Part shown: in pieces, positions 11,701-21,830 of the stretch
Position numbering within the stretch: position 1 is the first letter of the stretch
How the letters are laid out: the number at the start of each line of letters is the position of its first letter
DNA from: Caenorhabditis elegans
Taxonomy: Eukaryota; Nematoda; Chromadorea; Rhabditida; Rhabditidae
Direction of reading: 5' to 3'
Assembly: GCF_000002985.6 (NCBI RefSeq)
Contig: NC_003281.10
Span: 13,082,001 to 13,146,000, forward strand
Length of the DNA: 64,000 nt
The notes under the pieces: model-generated
The model's database searches: none
Seen by the model: the letters and a program-made list of their open reading frames with translations, nothing else
Told to the model about the DNA's origin: nothing
Translations under genes and position numbers: made by a program

Positions 11701-14700
11701 ACCCGCGTGGCGGGACCCAAAAAGTCGAAATTGCCTGGAATTTAGGCAATATGGGGATTGATTTTGAAAGCTGAGAATGTGAGGAATATGAATTTTGCAA
11801 CGAAAAAATTCTGTGAAACGCTTCAAATTTTTGAAGAAAAAAAAACCGCCCAATTTTCGGCGAATTCTTCTTGCTACTCACATTTTGAAGAACCTGCTCC
11901 GGTGTTGGAGTAGTTGATGATGGAGAAATCGTCGTTGAACCATCTGGAGAGGCTGTCGTTGTCGATGTTGTTGTCGGTGTGGTGGTGGTGGTGGATTGCT
12001 GGAAAAAATTTGAATTGCGTTTTTTTTTGTTGTATTTATTAAAACAAATATTCAAGTTTAAATCAGGGCCGGAAAATTTAAATTCCGGCAATTTGTTAGT
12101 TTGCCGGAAATTTTGATTTTCGGTAATTTGCCGGTTTACTGGTTTGCCGGAAATTTTCAATTCCGGCAACTTGCCAGTTTGCCGGTTTGCCGGAAATTTT
12201 CATTTTCAAAAATTTGCCAGTTTGCTGATTTGCCGAACATCAGTTTGCCGGAAGTTTTCAGAGGGATTTTTAATAAGACGGAAAAATTTAGAACTGTGAA
12301 AATTTTGGCAAATCGGAAAATTGCCAAATTGCCGATTTGCCGGAAATTTTTATTTTCGGCAATTTGCCGGTTTGCCGATTTTCCGGAAATTTTGATTTTC
12401 GGAAAATTGCCAGTTTGCCGATTTGCCGGAAATTTTTATTTTCGACAATTTGCCGATTTGCCGAAAATTTTCATTTTCCACAATTTGCCAGTTTGCCGAT
12501 TTGCCGGAAATTTTCAATTCCGGCAATTTGCCGATTTGCCGATTTGCAGGAAATATTTATTTTCGACAATTTGCCAGTTTGCACGATTTGCCGGAAATTT
12601 TTATTTTCGGCAATTTGCCGGTTTGCCGATTTTCCGGAAATTTTGATTTTCGGAAAATTGCCAGTTTGCCGACTTGTCGGAAATTTTTATTTTCGACAAT
12701 TGGCCGATTTACCGATTTGCCGGAAATTTTGGTTTTCAAAAATTTGCCGGTTTGTCGATTTGCCGGAAATTTTAAATTCCGGCAAAGTGCCGATTTGCCG
12801 GAAAATTTCAATTCCGGCAATTCGCCAGTTTGCCGATTTGCCGAAAATTTTCATTTTTTAAAAATTGCCGGTTTGTCGATTTGCTAGAAATTTTCATTTT
12901 CGACAATTTGCCGGTTTGCCGGAAATTTTCATTCTCCACAATTTGCCAGTTTTCCGATTTGCCGGAAAGTTTCAATTCCGGCAATTTGCCGGTTTGCCAA
13001 TTTGCCGGAAATTTTCATTTTCAAAAATTTGCCGGTTCGCCGATTTGCCGGAAATTTTCATTTTCAAAAATTTGCCAGTTTGCCGATTTGCCGGAAGTTT
13101 TTAGAGGGATTTTTGATAAGACGGAACAATTTACTGTGAAAATTTTGGCAAATCGGAAAATTGCCAGTTTGCCGATTTGCCGGAAATTTTTATTTTCGGC
13201 AATTTGCCGGTTTGCCGATTTTCCGGAAATTTTGATTTTCGGAAAATTGCCAGTTTGCCGATTTGCCGGAAATTTTTATTTTCGACAATTTGCCGATTTG
13301 CCGAAAATTTTCAATTCCGGCAAATATCTTGTTTGCCGGTTTTTCGGAAATTTTAAATTCCGGCAATTTGCCGAGTTTTTTTGCGCAAAATTCAATTTTT
13401 TCCGGTGAAAATCGATTTTTCAAAAAAAATTCAAGTTTTTCGACAAAATTTGGAATTTTTCATTATAAATTTCGAGTTTTCGAGATAATTTTATACAGAA
13501 AATTAGGATTTTTACTAAATTTTCGACAAAAATTGAAATTTTCTCGAAATTCAGAGTTTTTGGTACTTTTTTGACGGCAAAATTGAATTTTTCAGATTTT
13601 TTCGGTGAAAATAAAAATTTTTCATGAAAAAATACAAGTTTTTAACACAAAAAAAATCGATTTTTTACAAAATGTTAAAAAATTCCAAAAATTGAAAATT
13701 CTCGGATTTTTTTTTAATTTCGTTAAAAATGGGATTTTTAGAGAATAAAAAATCGATTTTTTAAATGGAAGTTCCGAGTTTTAGGAATATTTTCCAGCAA
13801 ATTTTTTTCCGGCAAACCGGCAAATTGCCGGAATTGAAATTTCCGGCAAATCGGCAAATTGCCGGAATTAAAATTTTCGGCAAACCGGCAAATTGCCGGA
13901 ATTGAAATTTTCCGCAAATCGACAAATTGCCAGAATTAAAATTTCCGGCAAATCGGCAAATTGCCGGAACTGAAATTTCTGGCAAATCGGCAAATTACCG
14001 GAATTGAAATTTCCGGCAAATCGGCAAATTGCCAGAATTAAAATTTCCGGCAAATCGGCAAATTGCCGGAACTGAAATTTCTGGCAAATCGGCAAATTAC
14101 CGGAATTGAAATTTCTGGCAAATCGGCAAATTACCGGAATTGAAATTTCCGGAAAATCGGCAAATTGCCGGAATTAAAATTTTCGGCAAACCGGCAAATT
14201 GCCGGAATTAAAATTTTCGTCAAATCGGCAAATTGCCGGAATTGAAATTTCCCGCAAATCGACAAATTGCCGGAATTGAAATTTCCCGCAAATCGACAAA
14301 TTGCCGGAATTAAAATTTCCGGCAAATCGGCAAATTGCCGGAATTAAAAATTTCCGGCAAACCGGCAAAATTCCGGAATTGAAATTTCTGGCAAATCGGC
14401 AAATTGCCGGAATTAAAATTTCCGGTAAATCGGTAAAATGCCGGAATTAAAATTTCCGGCAAACCGGCAAAATTCCGGAATTGAAATTTCTGGCAAATCG
14501 GCAAATTGCCGGAATTAAAATTTCCGACAAATCGGCAAATTGCCGGAACTGAAATTTCTGACAAATCGGCAAATTGCCAGAATTAAAATTTCCGGCAAAT
14601 CGGCAAACTGCCGGAATTGAAATTTCCGGCAAACCGGCAAATTTCCGGCAAAAAACTCAAAATTTTGATTCCCACCTGCGCGGTCAACTGGCTCAACGGA

Positions 14701-17455
14701 ATTGAGCACTGGAATTCTCCATTGCGAACTTGTCCGTGATTATCCCAATTATAGTTACGTCCATTGTAATTAAATGGCTCGGTTGCCGACTTGATAATAG
14801 CTTTTCCGGCTTCATAGGCTAGAATTCCTCCGGCTGCTCCGAGAGCTCCACCGATCAGAGCTTTCTTGAATGTTCCACTGCTCGATTGAGAGCCGAGACC
14901 GGTGCCTGGACGGAATCTGGAAAAATTTGACGGTTTTTGGTTGATGTCAGGCTCCTTGAAAATGTATTTTTATTTATTTTTAATTTTTTCAGTTCGATGC
15001 AAAATTCATAAAAAAATATCAATTTTGGACACAAAACTCGTAAAAACCACTACTTTGAGCTAAAAAAAGAAAAAAAAATCCAATTTTTTATCAGAAAAAC
15101 TGAATTTCGTAATGTCAGGCGTCTGGCAAAATTCTAAAAAATTTTAATTTGGTTCAAAATTCGAAAAAAAACCCTATTTTGACCTAAAATCGCACATTTT
15201 CGGTCTATTTCTGCACAAAATGCGTATTGCACAACATATTTGACGCGCAAAATATCTCGTAGCGAAAAAAAAAACTACAGTAATTCTGTAAATGACTACT
15301 GTAATGTCGATTTACGGGATCGATTTTCGAAATGAATTAATATAATTTTCTATCGATAAATACTGTTGAAATTAGATTATCGATTCATGAAAATTTGCAA
15401 AAAAAAATTTGTCGCACAGAAAATTGGGCGGGGCGTAACTTTCGCAACACTGCCGCACGGTGCTAGTCTCCGCCCCTTTTTAATGCTTTTCCTGTTGATT
15501 TTTTCAATAAATTTTCCATTTTACTTGTATTTTTCTTTTCTTTTTTGTTCAAATGAAAATGTTATCCATTTCGAAAAAAAGAGAAAAATACAAGTAAAAT
15601 GGAAAATTTATTGAAAAAATCAACAGGAAAAGCATTAAAAAGGGGAGGAGACTAGCACCGTGCGGCAGTGTTGCGAAAGTTACGCCCCACCCCGTTTTCT
15701 GTGCGACAATAATTTTTTTTGCAAAATTTAAGGATCGATAAATTAATTTCAACACTATTTATCGATAAAAAACTTTTTTATTTTATTTCAAAAATCGAGA
15801 TCCCGTAAATCGACATTAGTGCTACAGTAGTCATTTAAAGGATTACTGTAGTGTCTTCGCTACGAGATATTTTGCGCGTCAAACATGTTGTGCAATACGC
15901 ATTCTCAGAATTTTGTGCACCCATAGACCGAAAATGTGCCTAAATCAACGCTAATTTCGAAATTTTAGCTCAAAATAGGGGCTTTTTGAGTTTTGAACAA
16001 AAATATAAATTTTTAAAAAATTTTCCAGACGTCTGACATTACGAAATTCAGTTTTTTTTTGGTACAAAATTGAATTTTTTTTGAAATTTTCGAATTTTGA
16101 GTTATTTTTTATTTTCAAGACGTCTTAAAAAATGTGTCAAAGTGTCCCATTCCGGTTTGATCTTCGAAAAATGCGGGAGAAGAGACGCAGACTTTTCAAC
16201 ATTTTCCTGGGGGGGAAAATTCCCGCATTTTCTGTAGATCGAACCGCAATGAGACAACCTGACAACCACGTTGGAAGAAGGGGTGTCGAATTTTTTTCCA
16301 CTAAAATTTAGAATCAAAATAGTTTGGTTTTTAGATTTTCAGAAAAATCTCTTAAAATTTCTGAAAAATTTGAAGGTAGAGTACCGAAATTAGAGACTTT
16401 GTGCTTTTTTAGACCAAGATTGGTCCAAAACTACCGAATTTGTTAATGAGAAGGTCTGAAAATTTCCCAAAAAAAAGTTATGGCGGTTCAAAGTTCGGCA
16501 AAATAAAGCCCATTCTCAGCTAAACTCAAATTTTTTCCAACTTCTCGGTGTCGCAACGTCTGGAACCTAATTTTTATTTATTTATCACTTTTTAATAAAT
16601 ATTGTGGTCTTTGATTAGGCGTTTATTCGTTGTTTTAAGCACATTTATGGTCTTTGGGGCACAAAATGTAACTTTTATTTGTGCCCCAAAAACCATAAAT
16701 GTACTTAAATCAGCGAATAAACGCCCAATCAAAAACCACAATATTCATTAAAAAGTGATAATTAAATAAAAATTAGGTTTCAGACGTTGCGACACCGAGA
16801 AGATGTAAATAATTTTGATTTTAGCTGAAAATGGGCCTTATTTTGCCGAACTTTGAACCGCCATAACTTTTTTTTTGAGAAATTTTCAGACCTTCTCATT
16901 AACAAATTCGGTAGTTTTGGACCAATTTTAGTCTAAAAAGGCAACGTCTCAAATTTCGGTACTCCACTAAAATCCACCTTTAAAATTTCGGTTAAAAGTT
17001 GAAAATTTAATTATTTTTCGACTTTTTTCCAATTTCTTTCGTGATTTTCTTGAATTTTAGAGACTGTTTCAGGTATTTTAAGCCAAACTTTGAAGCCCGT
17101 ACCCTCCATTATTTGGATGGAATCCTCCCTGATTCGGGTGGAAGCCACCTTGATTCGGGTTCGGATGGAATCCTCCCTGTGGATTATTGTTGAAATTGTT
17201 GTTCGGTCGTGGCTGATTGAATCCACCGGATCCTTGATTCGGATGGAATCCTCCTTGATTATTGTTGAATCCTCCTCCTCCGGTTCCTTGTTGAACTCCA
17301 GTTCTTGATCCACTCTGTCCGCGACTCGAGAATCCACCACCACCTCCACCGCCACCTGACAGGCTGCCACCGCCACTCGAAGATCTTCGGGCCTCGATCG
17401 GGCCGGCGGTCAAGACTAGAAGACTGATGAGGCCTATATATAGATGCCGGAACAT
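5743..17455 (-). CDS. CX-module, Q/N-rich single-pass membrane protein (six exons, 395 aa)
   Basis: Exons by eye: 17,103-17,455; 14,676-14,916; 11,882-11,998; 8,795-8,967; 7,237-7,349; 5,743-5,933. Phases agree throughout. The ATG directly follows TTTTCAG, so it is either SL trans-spliced or preceded by a 5' UTR exon. Order in the protein: signal peptide (MFRHLYIGLISLLVLTAG); Ser/Gly-rich stretch with GGFHPNQ-type repeats; hydrophobic Ala/Gly segment; FNYNGRNYNWD; a Thr-rich linker (exon 3); then SRPKNIVWAC and EVCCGTDCC. With the FQC cysteine this gives six cysteines, as expected for the nematode CX module (Pfam CX). A membrane segment ending CCGCCLGAYFCC follows, then a Q/Y-rich prion-like tail. 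The family has no known function. Least certain junction: the exon 4 acceptor (TTTTCAAG) at 8,968. Confidence 0.88.
5948..6578. repeat. Foldback element, arms about 290 bp, in CX-gene intron 5
   Basis: Arms run from about 5,978 to 6,255 and 6,290 to 6,575, meeting at the complementary words TAAAGCCGATAGGTAACC and GGTTACCTATCGGCTTTA. Outer ends are AAAGGAGGACTAACGGTTCG and its near complement. Arms contain TTTATGGCGGTTCAAA and GAGCTCA...ATTTCGTAATGAAACTGCTCA, words shared with the elements near 16.5, 21.5 and 23.3 kb. No coding capacity. Confidence 0.9.
6578..7030. repeat. TTTAAAGGCGC-type palindromic element
   Basis: Two copies of the sequence GGTCTCGACACGACAAATTT...GTGTGCACCTTTAAAGA.TGCTGTAGTTTC face each other around about 6,920. 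Right-hand complement: GAAACTACAGTACTCTTTAAAGGCGCACACATTTTC...GGCGAGACC. A third partial copy sits at 6,585-6,620. Same family at about 25.8-26.3 kb and 37.3-37.5 kb. Confidence 0.85.
7478..8330. repeat. Three tandem hairpin elements in CX-gene intron 4
   Basis: Three successive foldbacks at about 7,478-7,708, 7,784-8,020 and 8,118-8,325. Each opens with a form of GCACAGAAAAAG.GGCGG.GC and AACCCTGCGGCG, runs through CTTGTTTTTTC/GAAAAAACAAG at the loop, and closes with CGCCGCAGGGTTGCAAAATTACGCTCCGCC. Related arms occur at 15.4-15.7 kb and a fragment at 36,140-36,210. Confidence 0.88.
9171..11610 (+). CDS. Small single-pass membrane protein nested antisense in CX-gene intron 3 (three exons, 135 aa)
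   Basis: Exons 9,171-9,206, 11,004-11,218 and 11,454-11,610 splice in phase through GTAAGT donors and TTACAG/TTCCAG acceptors, ending in TGA. AATAAA follows at 11,640-11,645. The N-terminus (MIGVILFQINFLAIALFTIF) is hydrophobic and is followed by CANRKKKNG, which suggests a signal-anchor with a basic stop. The rest is hydrophilic: Pro/Thr-rich, then EERTMADIESIQSEKV, a lysine-rich stretch, PGAPPKPAQSP, five glycines and a basic/Ala end. An in-frame ATG at 9,084 would add 29 residues; I prefer 9,171 because it puts the hydrophobic segment at the N-terminus. The gene lies wholly inside intron 3 of the CX gene on the other strand. I do not recognise the family. Confidence 0.78.
9240..10970. repeat. 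GC-rich minisatellite, period about 35 bp, about 48 units
   Basis: Tandem units of the form GGTTAGCGCTGTGTGCGCCGGCGGCGGC plus an A-rich AAAAAT tail. Degenerate, with many CpG and CGG steps, and sharply different in composition from the AT-rich surroundings. It fills most of intron 1 of the small nested gene (donor at 9,207, acceptor at 11,003). Open frames translate to ALCAPAA-type repeats and are not genes. Confidence 0.95.
11640..11645 (+). terminator. AATAAA poly(A) signal of the nested gene
   Basis: Canonical AATAAA 30 bp after the TGA at 11,608-11,610, followed by a GT/T-rich stretch. Confidence 0.75.
12065..13385. repeat. TTTGCCGG minisatellite array, forward orientation, in CX-gene intron 2
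   Basis: Tandem, irregular units of about 43 bp built from TTTGCCGATTTGCCGGAAATTTTCATTTTCGGCAATTTGCCGG. About 30 units, interrupted by two near-identical segments containing AGAGGGATTTTTAATAAGACGGAA (about 12,260 and 13,105). The long open frames across it (PICRKFSFS-type) are repeat translations. Confidence 0.93.
13795..14650. repeat. CCGGCAAA minisatellite array, opposite orientation, in CX-gene intron 2
   Basis: About 20 units of the same family as 12,065-13,385 but inverted: GGAATTGAAATTTCCGGCAAATCGGCAAATTGCC. Separated from the forward array by about 400 bp of AT-rich sequence, so the intron transcript could form a long imperfect hairpin. Ends about 25 bp before exon 2 of the CX gene. 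Confidence 0.93.
15105..16065. repeat. Composite foldback of nested elements in CX-gene intron 1
   Basis: Outer arms (15,105-15,185 and 15,970-16,060) carry CGTAATGTCAGGCGTCTGG and its complement. Middle arms carry the dispersed word GCGTATTGCACAACATATTTGACGCGCAAAATATCTCGTAGCG and its complement (15,220-15,300 and 15,820-15,905). The inner hairpin (15,410-15,715) is the CACAGAAA..GGGCGGGGC type. Order and symmetry suggest one element inserted at the centre of another. Confidence 0.85.
16130..16290. repeat. ATGCGGGAGAA dispersed foldback element
   Basis: Imperfect inverted repeat with GTCCCATTCCGGTTTGATCT..AAAATGCGGGAGAAGAGACGCAG on the left and CCCGCATTTTCTGTAGATCGAACCGCAATGAGAC on the right. 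Related copy at 40,585-40,770 and a fragment near 59,935-59,975. Confidence 0.8.
16370..16970. repeat. Foldback element, arms about 280 bp, CX-gene intron 1
   Basis: Left arm GAGTACCGAAATTAGAGAC...GGTCCAAAACTACCGAATTTGTTAATGAGAAGGTCTGAAAATTTCC is mirrored at 16,870-16,965. The loop is near 16,660-16,690, flanked by GTGCCCCAAAAACCATAAATGTACTTAAATCAGCGAATAAACGCC and its complement. Contains TTATGGCGGTTCAAAGTT. Confidence 0.88.
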
Positions 17456-17899
17456 CTGAAAAACCAATAAAAAGTGTCGTTTTTCAAATTGGTACGGGAA
17501 ATCATCTTAGAGAGAAAAACGTTTATTCATCATAAAAATTATAGTATTTTTCGTCATTTATCGCGAAAGATTGAACAAATCGCGAAAGAATAAAAATCTA
17601 ACTTAACGAGATCTGCATGACCAATCAGCGATTCGCTCCGGCCCCTTTTCAGCCAATCAGAAGGAGTGGGCGGAGTTCGAAGACGCTGATTGGTCGTGCA
17701 GTTCACTTTTTGGAGGGAATTCAAGCAGGGGAAATTAGCCAAAAATGATTTTTTGTTTCAATCTTGTGAGTAAAGAATAAGTAAATTTTCAGATTTCTAG
17801 AAAGTCGGCAAAAATTCACTTTTTTATAAATTAAAATCAGCATAGTTTTGATATATCTCAAGATTTTTTGATTTACAAAATAATAATGATAATTTGCAA

Positions 17900-18615
17900 A
17901 TGATTTTTTGCCTGCAAATCGGCAAGTTGCCGGAATTGAAATTTCCGGCAAATCGACAACTTGCCGGAATTGAAATTTCCGACAAATCGGCAAATTATCG
18001 GAATTGAAATTTCTGTAAACCGGCAAATCGCCGGAATTGAAATTTCGGGCAAATCGACAACTTGCCGGAATTGAAATTTCCGGCAAATCGACAACTTGCC
18101 GGAATTGAAATTTCCGACAAATCGGCAAATTACCGGAATTGAAATTTCCGGCAAATTGGCAGATTACCGGAATTGAAATTTCCGGCAAATGGGCAAATTG
18201 CCGGAATTGAAATTTCGGGCAAATCGACAACTTGCCGGAATTGAAATTTCGGGCAAATCGACAACTTGCCGGAATTGAAATTTCGGGCAAATCGACAACT
18301 TGCCGGAATTGAAATTTCGGGCAAATCGACAACTTGTCGGAATTGAAACTTTCGGTAAATTGTCAGACTTGAAATTTGCGGCAAATCGGCAAATGGTCGG
18401 AATTGAAGTGTCCGGCAAATCGGCAAATCGGCAAATTTCCGGAATTTAAATTTCCGGCAAATGGGCAAATCGCCGGAATTTAAATTTCCGGCAAATGGGC
18501 AAATTGCCGGAATTGAAATTTCCGGCAAATCGGCAAATTGCCGGAATTGAAATTTCCGACAAATCAGAAAATTGCCGGAATTGAAATTTGCCGATTTGCC
18601 GAACGGCAATTGCCG
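17900..18615. repeat. CCGGCAAATCG minisatellite array
   Basis: About 16 units of about 43 bp: GGAATTGAAATTTCCGGCAAATCGACAACTTGCC. Same family and orientation as 13,795-14,650. Open frames in it are repeat translations. Confidence 0.93.
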
Positions 18616-18807
18616 CACACTTTTTTGAAAAAAAAAAGGATTATGTAACAAAATCCGTCAAGGTGAGCACAAAACAGCCAAAATAGGGGAACCACCGGAA
18701 ACACTCGACTCAATAGCCCAGCTCAATATGGCTCAGGCTCATATATTCAGAGCAAAAAAAAACAGAGCAATTTGAACAGCTGTAAAGTCAAAAGTTGACT
18801 TTGCTAG

Positions 18808-18998
18808 TTATTACGGGAACAATAAATCATGAGAATGCGTTCGTGGAGCATTTTATTTGACGCGCGATATCTCTTAGCGAAAACTACAGTAAGAACTTGA
18901 AAAACTATTGTTATTTGAGTTCTTACTGTAGTTTTCGCTAAGAGAAATCACGCGTCAAATAAAATGCTCCACGTACGCATTCTCATGATTTATTATTC
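18808..18998. repeat. Foldback MITE-like element, TTACGGGAACA termini
   Basis: TTACGGGAACAATAAATCATGAGAATGCG...GACGCGCGATATCTCTTAGCGAAAACTACAGTAAGAACT is followed by its inverted complement ending in CCCGTAATAG. A close copy is at 52,765-52,972. It shares the core ACGCGC..ATATCTCGTAGCGAAAACTACAGTA with a wider dispersed family. Confidence 0.9.
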
Positions 18999-19479
18999 CC
19001 GTAATAGTTCACAGTGGGAAAACAACAACCGAAAACTAAACCGGAACCGGCCGGCGGATCGAAATCGAGAATGGGCGGCGGTTGTGGTGGCTTTATCGAT
19101 TTTATCGGTATCGGTCTCTGTGTCTTCTTCTATTCACGAGAAGGGAAGGAGAAATCGAGAAATCACCAGGGAGTGAAGGTCAAAACGGCAAAGTTTTTTT
19201 TTTGTTTTATTGTGGTAAGTTTCGTGATTTCATCACTTCATTTGCCAGATACTAGATGACGTGGAAACTAGACAGTGTTGTTTTGAATCGATGGGTGGAA
19301 AAAGTGAAATGGAAAAAGGGAAACGGTCCTCGTCGTCGCGAGACGAAAAACATACACAGTCGGGGAGGTAGGTGTAGGTCAAGAGAGGAACCACGTGTGG
19401 GAAACTTCTATATATGATGCTTATATATGACGAATTTATAATTCGATTGTCTAGTGGATGGTACCTAATTGGATCGGTG

Positions 19480-19640
19480 ACTAATGGGGTTATTCAAGTA
19501 ATTTAGCAAAATGTATTTAAATACATTTGTGACGTCACAAATGTATTTAAATACATGTTTTTATATACTTGAATACAGTTGTGACGTAATTTTTCTACAC
19601 TTTTTAATTTTCCGACACTACTTGAATAACCCCATAATAC
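19480..19640. repeat. Foldback element with GGGGTTATTCAAGTA termini
   Basis: Terminal inverted repeats GGGGTTATTCAAGTA and TACTTGAATAACCCC bracket nested palindromes, including TTTGTGACGTCACAAA with flanking ATGTATTTAAATACAT. Consistent with a short non-autonomous DNA element. Confidence 0.85.
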
Positions 19641-19834
19641 AAGAGACGTGTTATTTGACTTTGTAGACTTTTTTGTCAAGAAGTTATTTTATATTTAAAG
19701 GTGGAGTACTGAAATCTGATCAATATATTTTTAAATGAATCCAATTTTTCCCTTGATTTCGAATATCTGAGTGAAAAAATTCGAAAAAATTTCGATGATT
19801 TTATATTTCTGCTTGAAATCTTTTCAAACACCGA

Positions 19835-20325
19835 ATTTTCGCGCCAGGGCGGCCATGTGTCGATTTACGAGATTTTTGTATATTTATAAATATACACAAA
19901 TTTCGTAAATCGTTTTTTACAATATAATTATGAAATTTTAAATCTTTATAAGACGCTGATTTCCATTTTTAACGAGTTTCCTTCATTTTCGTCTGTTTTT
20001 GCCAAAGTTTTTATTTTGAAAATGTGTTTTTAAACGTCAATTAAACATTATATTATCAAAAAACGAACAAAAAATTTCCGATGGTCACAACTCGACGGAA
20101 AATCTGAATCTTTCCCGGCTGAAAGTTTTGTTGACGTTTTAATAATATACTGTTTAATTAACCTTAAAAAACTCAATTTCAAAAAAAAACTTTGGCAAAA
20201 GCCGACGAAAATAAAGGAAACTCGTTGAAAAATGAAAACCAGCATCCGATAATTATCAAAATTTTCGTAAATCGACACATGGCGGCTCTGGCGCGAAAAT
20301 TCGGTGTTTGAAAAATCTGCACAAA
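19835..20325. repeat. Foldback element, arms about 200 bp
   Basis: Left end AAACACCGAATTTTCGCGCCAGGGCGGCCATGTGTCGATTTACGA is mirrored by TCGTAAATCGACACATGGCGGCTCTGGCGCGAAAATTCGGTGTTT at the right end. Inner arms carry CGTTTTCC/GGAAACTCGTT-type matches. Confidence 0.88.
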
Positions 20326-21269
20326 TGAAATTCGCGATTTCAAGCTGAAATATACAATCAGTAAAATTTTCTCGTACTTTTGAGGTTTACAGTTTAAGAC
20401 AACAAACCCAGAAGGCCACCTTTAAACTAAACTAGAAAATAATTTAAAAAAAAATAATTGACTGGATCTCAAATTAAAATTATAATCCTCAACTTTGCTA
20501 ATTATAACAATTTTAAAACCAAACTAGCAACATTTTCCATTGAAAAACGCTAAAAAAACGCCGAAAATATTGGAAATAGAATAGTTCTCTCCCAAACTAT
20601 ATGACGAGACGGAAAGTTCGAGAATCATCAGTCGAGGCAACACAACAATATGTTTCGCCTATAATTCGACATAACAACAGTGAAACCATTATAATAACCA
20701 TTGTGAGACTAATTTTGCGTTGACGATGATTTCGATTTATATGATGTGTGGATTCAGAGAAAGAAACGGGAATCGAGAAAATCATAGTCTATTATTATTT
20801 CTTCGCAATGAACGAATTATGAGGAAAATTTAGTTTTTTTTAGTAGTTTTTCCTTTTCATCAAAATTTAGTGATAGAATGTAGAAAAATCGTTGCTTTGT
20901 AAATATTTTTTAAAAAATGTCTGAAAGTTGGAAAATTTAAATATTTTTTTTTCGACTTTTTTGCATTTTTTTTAAATGTTTCAATTAAAATAAGAACTAT
21001 TTTCCAATAAAGCACATTTTTTTAAAAACTTCCAATCACTAAATATCGATCGAGTTCAGCTATCACAGAGTATATAATTTTATTTATCTTGGGATGAAAA
21101 TTGGGAAATGCGAAGAAATACCGAATATCAGTGGCAAGGAAGTAGTAGTTCGTGAACAAATAAACCGACACTTGGACAGACAAACAAAATATGGTCAACA
21201 GCGACTGTTTTGACCAAAAAATGATGTTTTTTGGAAGTTAAAGCCAAAAATCTGAAGCCCAACTAGCCT

Positions 21270-21830
21270 AGAGCCTTCAGAAAATTCAGATTTTGAATGC
21301 ATAGACCCAAAATGGCCTCATATGAACGAATTTCAAAATGAAACTTCTCAAAAATTGTTCAAAAATTTTTTATGGCGGTTCAAAATTTCGAAAAAATTAC
21401 AACGATTTTAGCTAAAATCTCGAATTTTGCATGCTTCTCTGTGCCGCATCTCACCGAAGTTGACTTTTTTGGAAGTATCCTCCTTTATTGCATATTTGAG
21501 TAGTTTATCTCATTTAATTTCGTTGATGATTAGAGTACATTCAACCAAATATCATTGAAATTGGCTTCAAATGTACCTTAATAATCGAATTTAAATGAGA
21601 TAAACTACCAAAATAAAATATGCAATAAAGGACGATAATTCTAAAAAAAAGTCAACTTCGGACAGATGCGACACGGAAAAGTATGCAAAATTCGAGATTT
21701 TTGCTAAAATCAGTGTAATTTTCTCGAATTTTGAACTGTCATAAAAAATTTTTGAATCAATTTTGAGAAATTTAATTTCTAAATTCGTCCATTTGAGCTC
21801 ATTTTGGGCCTATTCGTTCAGAGTTTTTGA
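21270..21830. repeat. Diverged copy of the 5.9-6.6 kb foldback
   Basis: Same order of words as 5,948-6,578: ATAGACCCAAAATG.CCTCA, TTTTTTATGGCGGTTCAAAATTTCG, a central TACATTCAA..ATTGAAATTGGCTTCAAATGTACC, then the complements. Arms are less perfect than in the other copy, so it is probably older. Confidence 0.85.

Noticed and set aside
12101..13574. Long plus-strand frames (up to 192 aa) rich in PICRKFSFS
   Set aside because: Repeat translation of the TTTGCCGG minisatellite; the same peptides appear in three frames and in other arrays.
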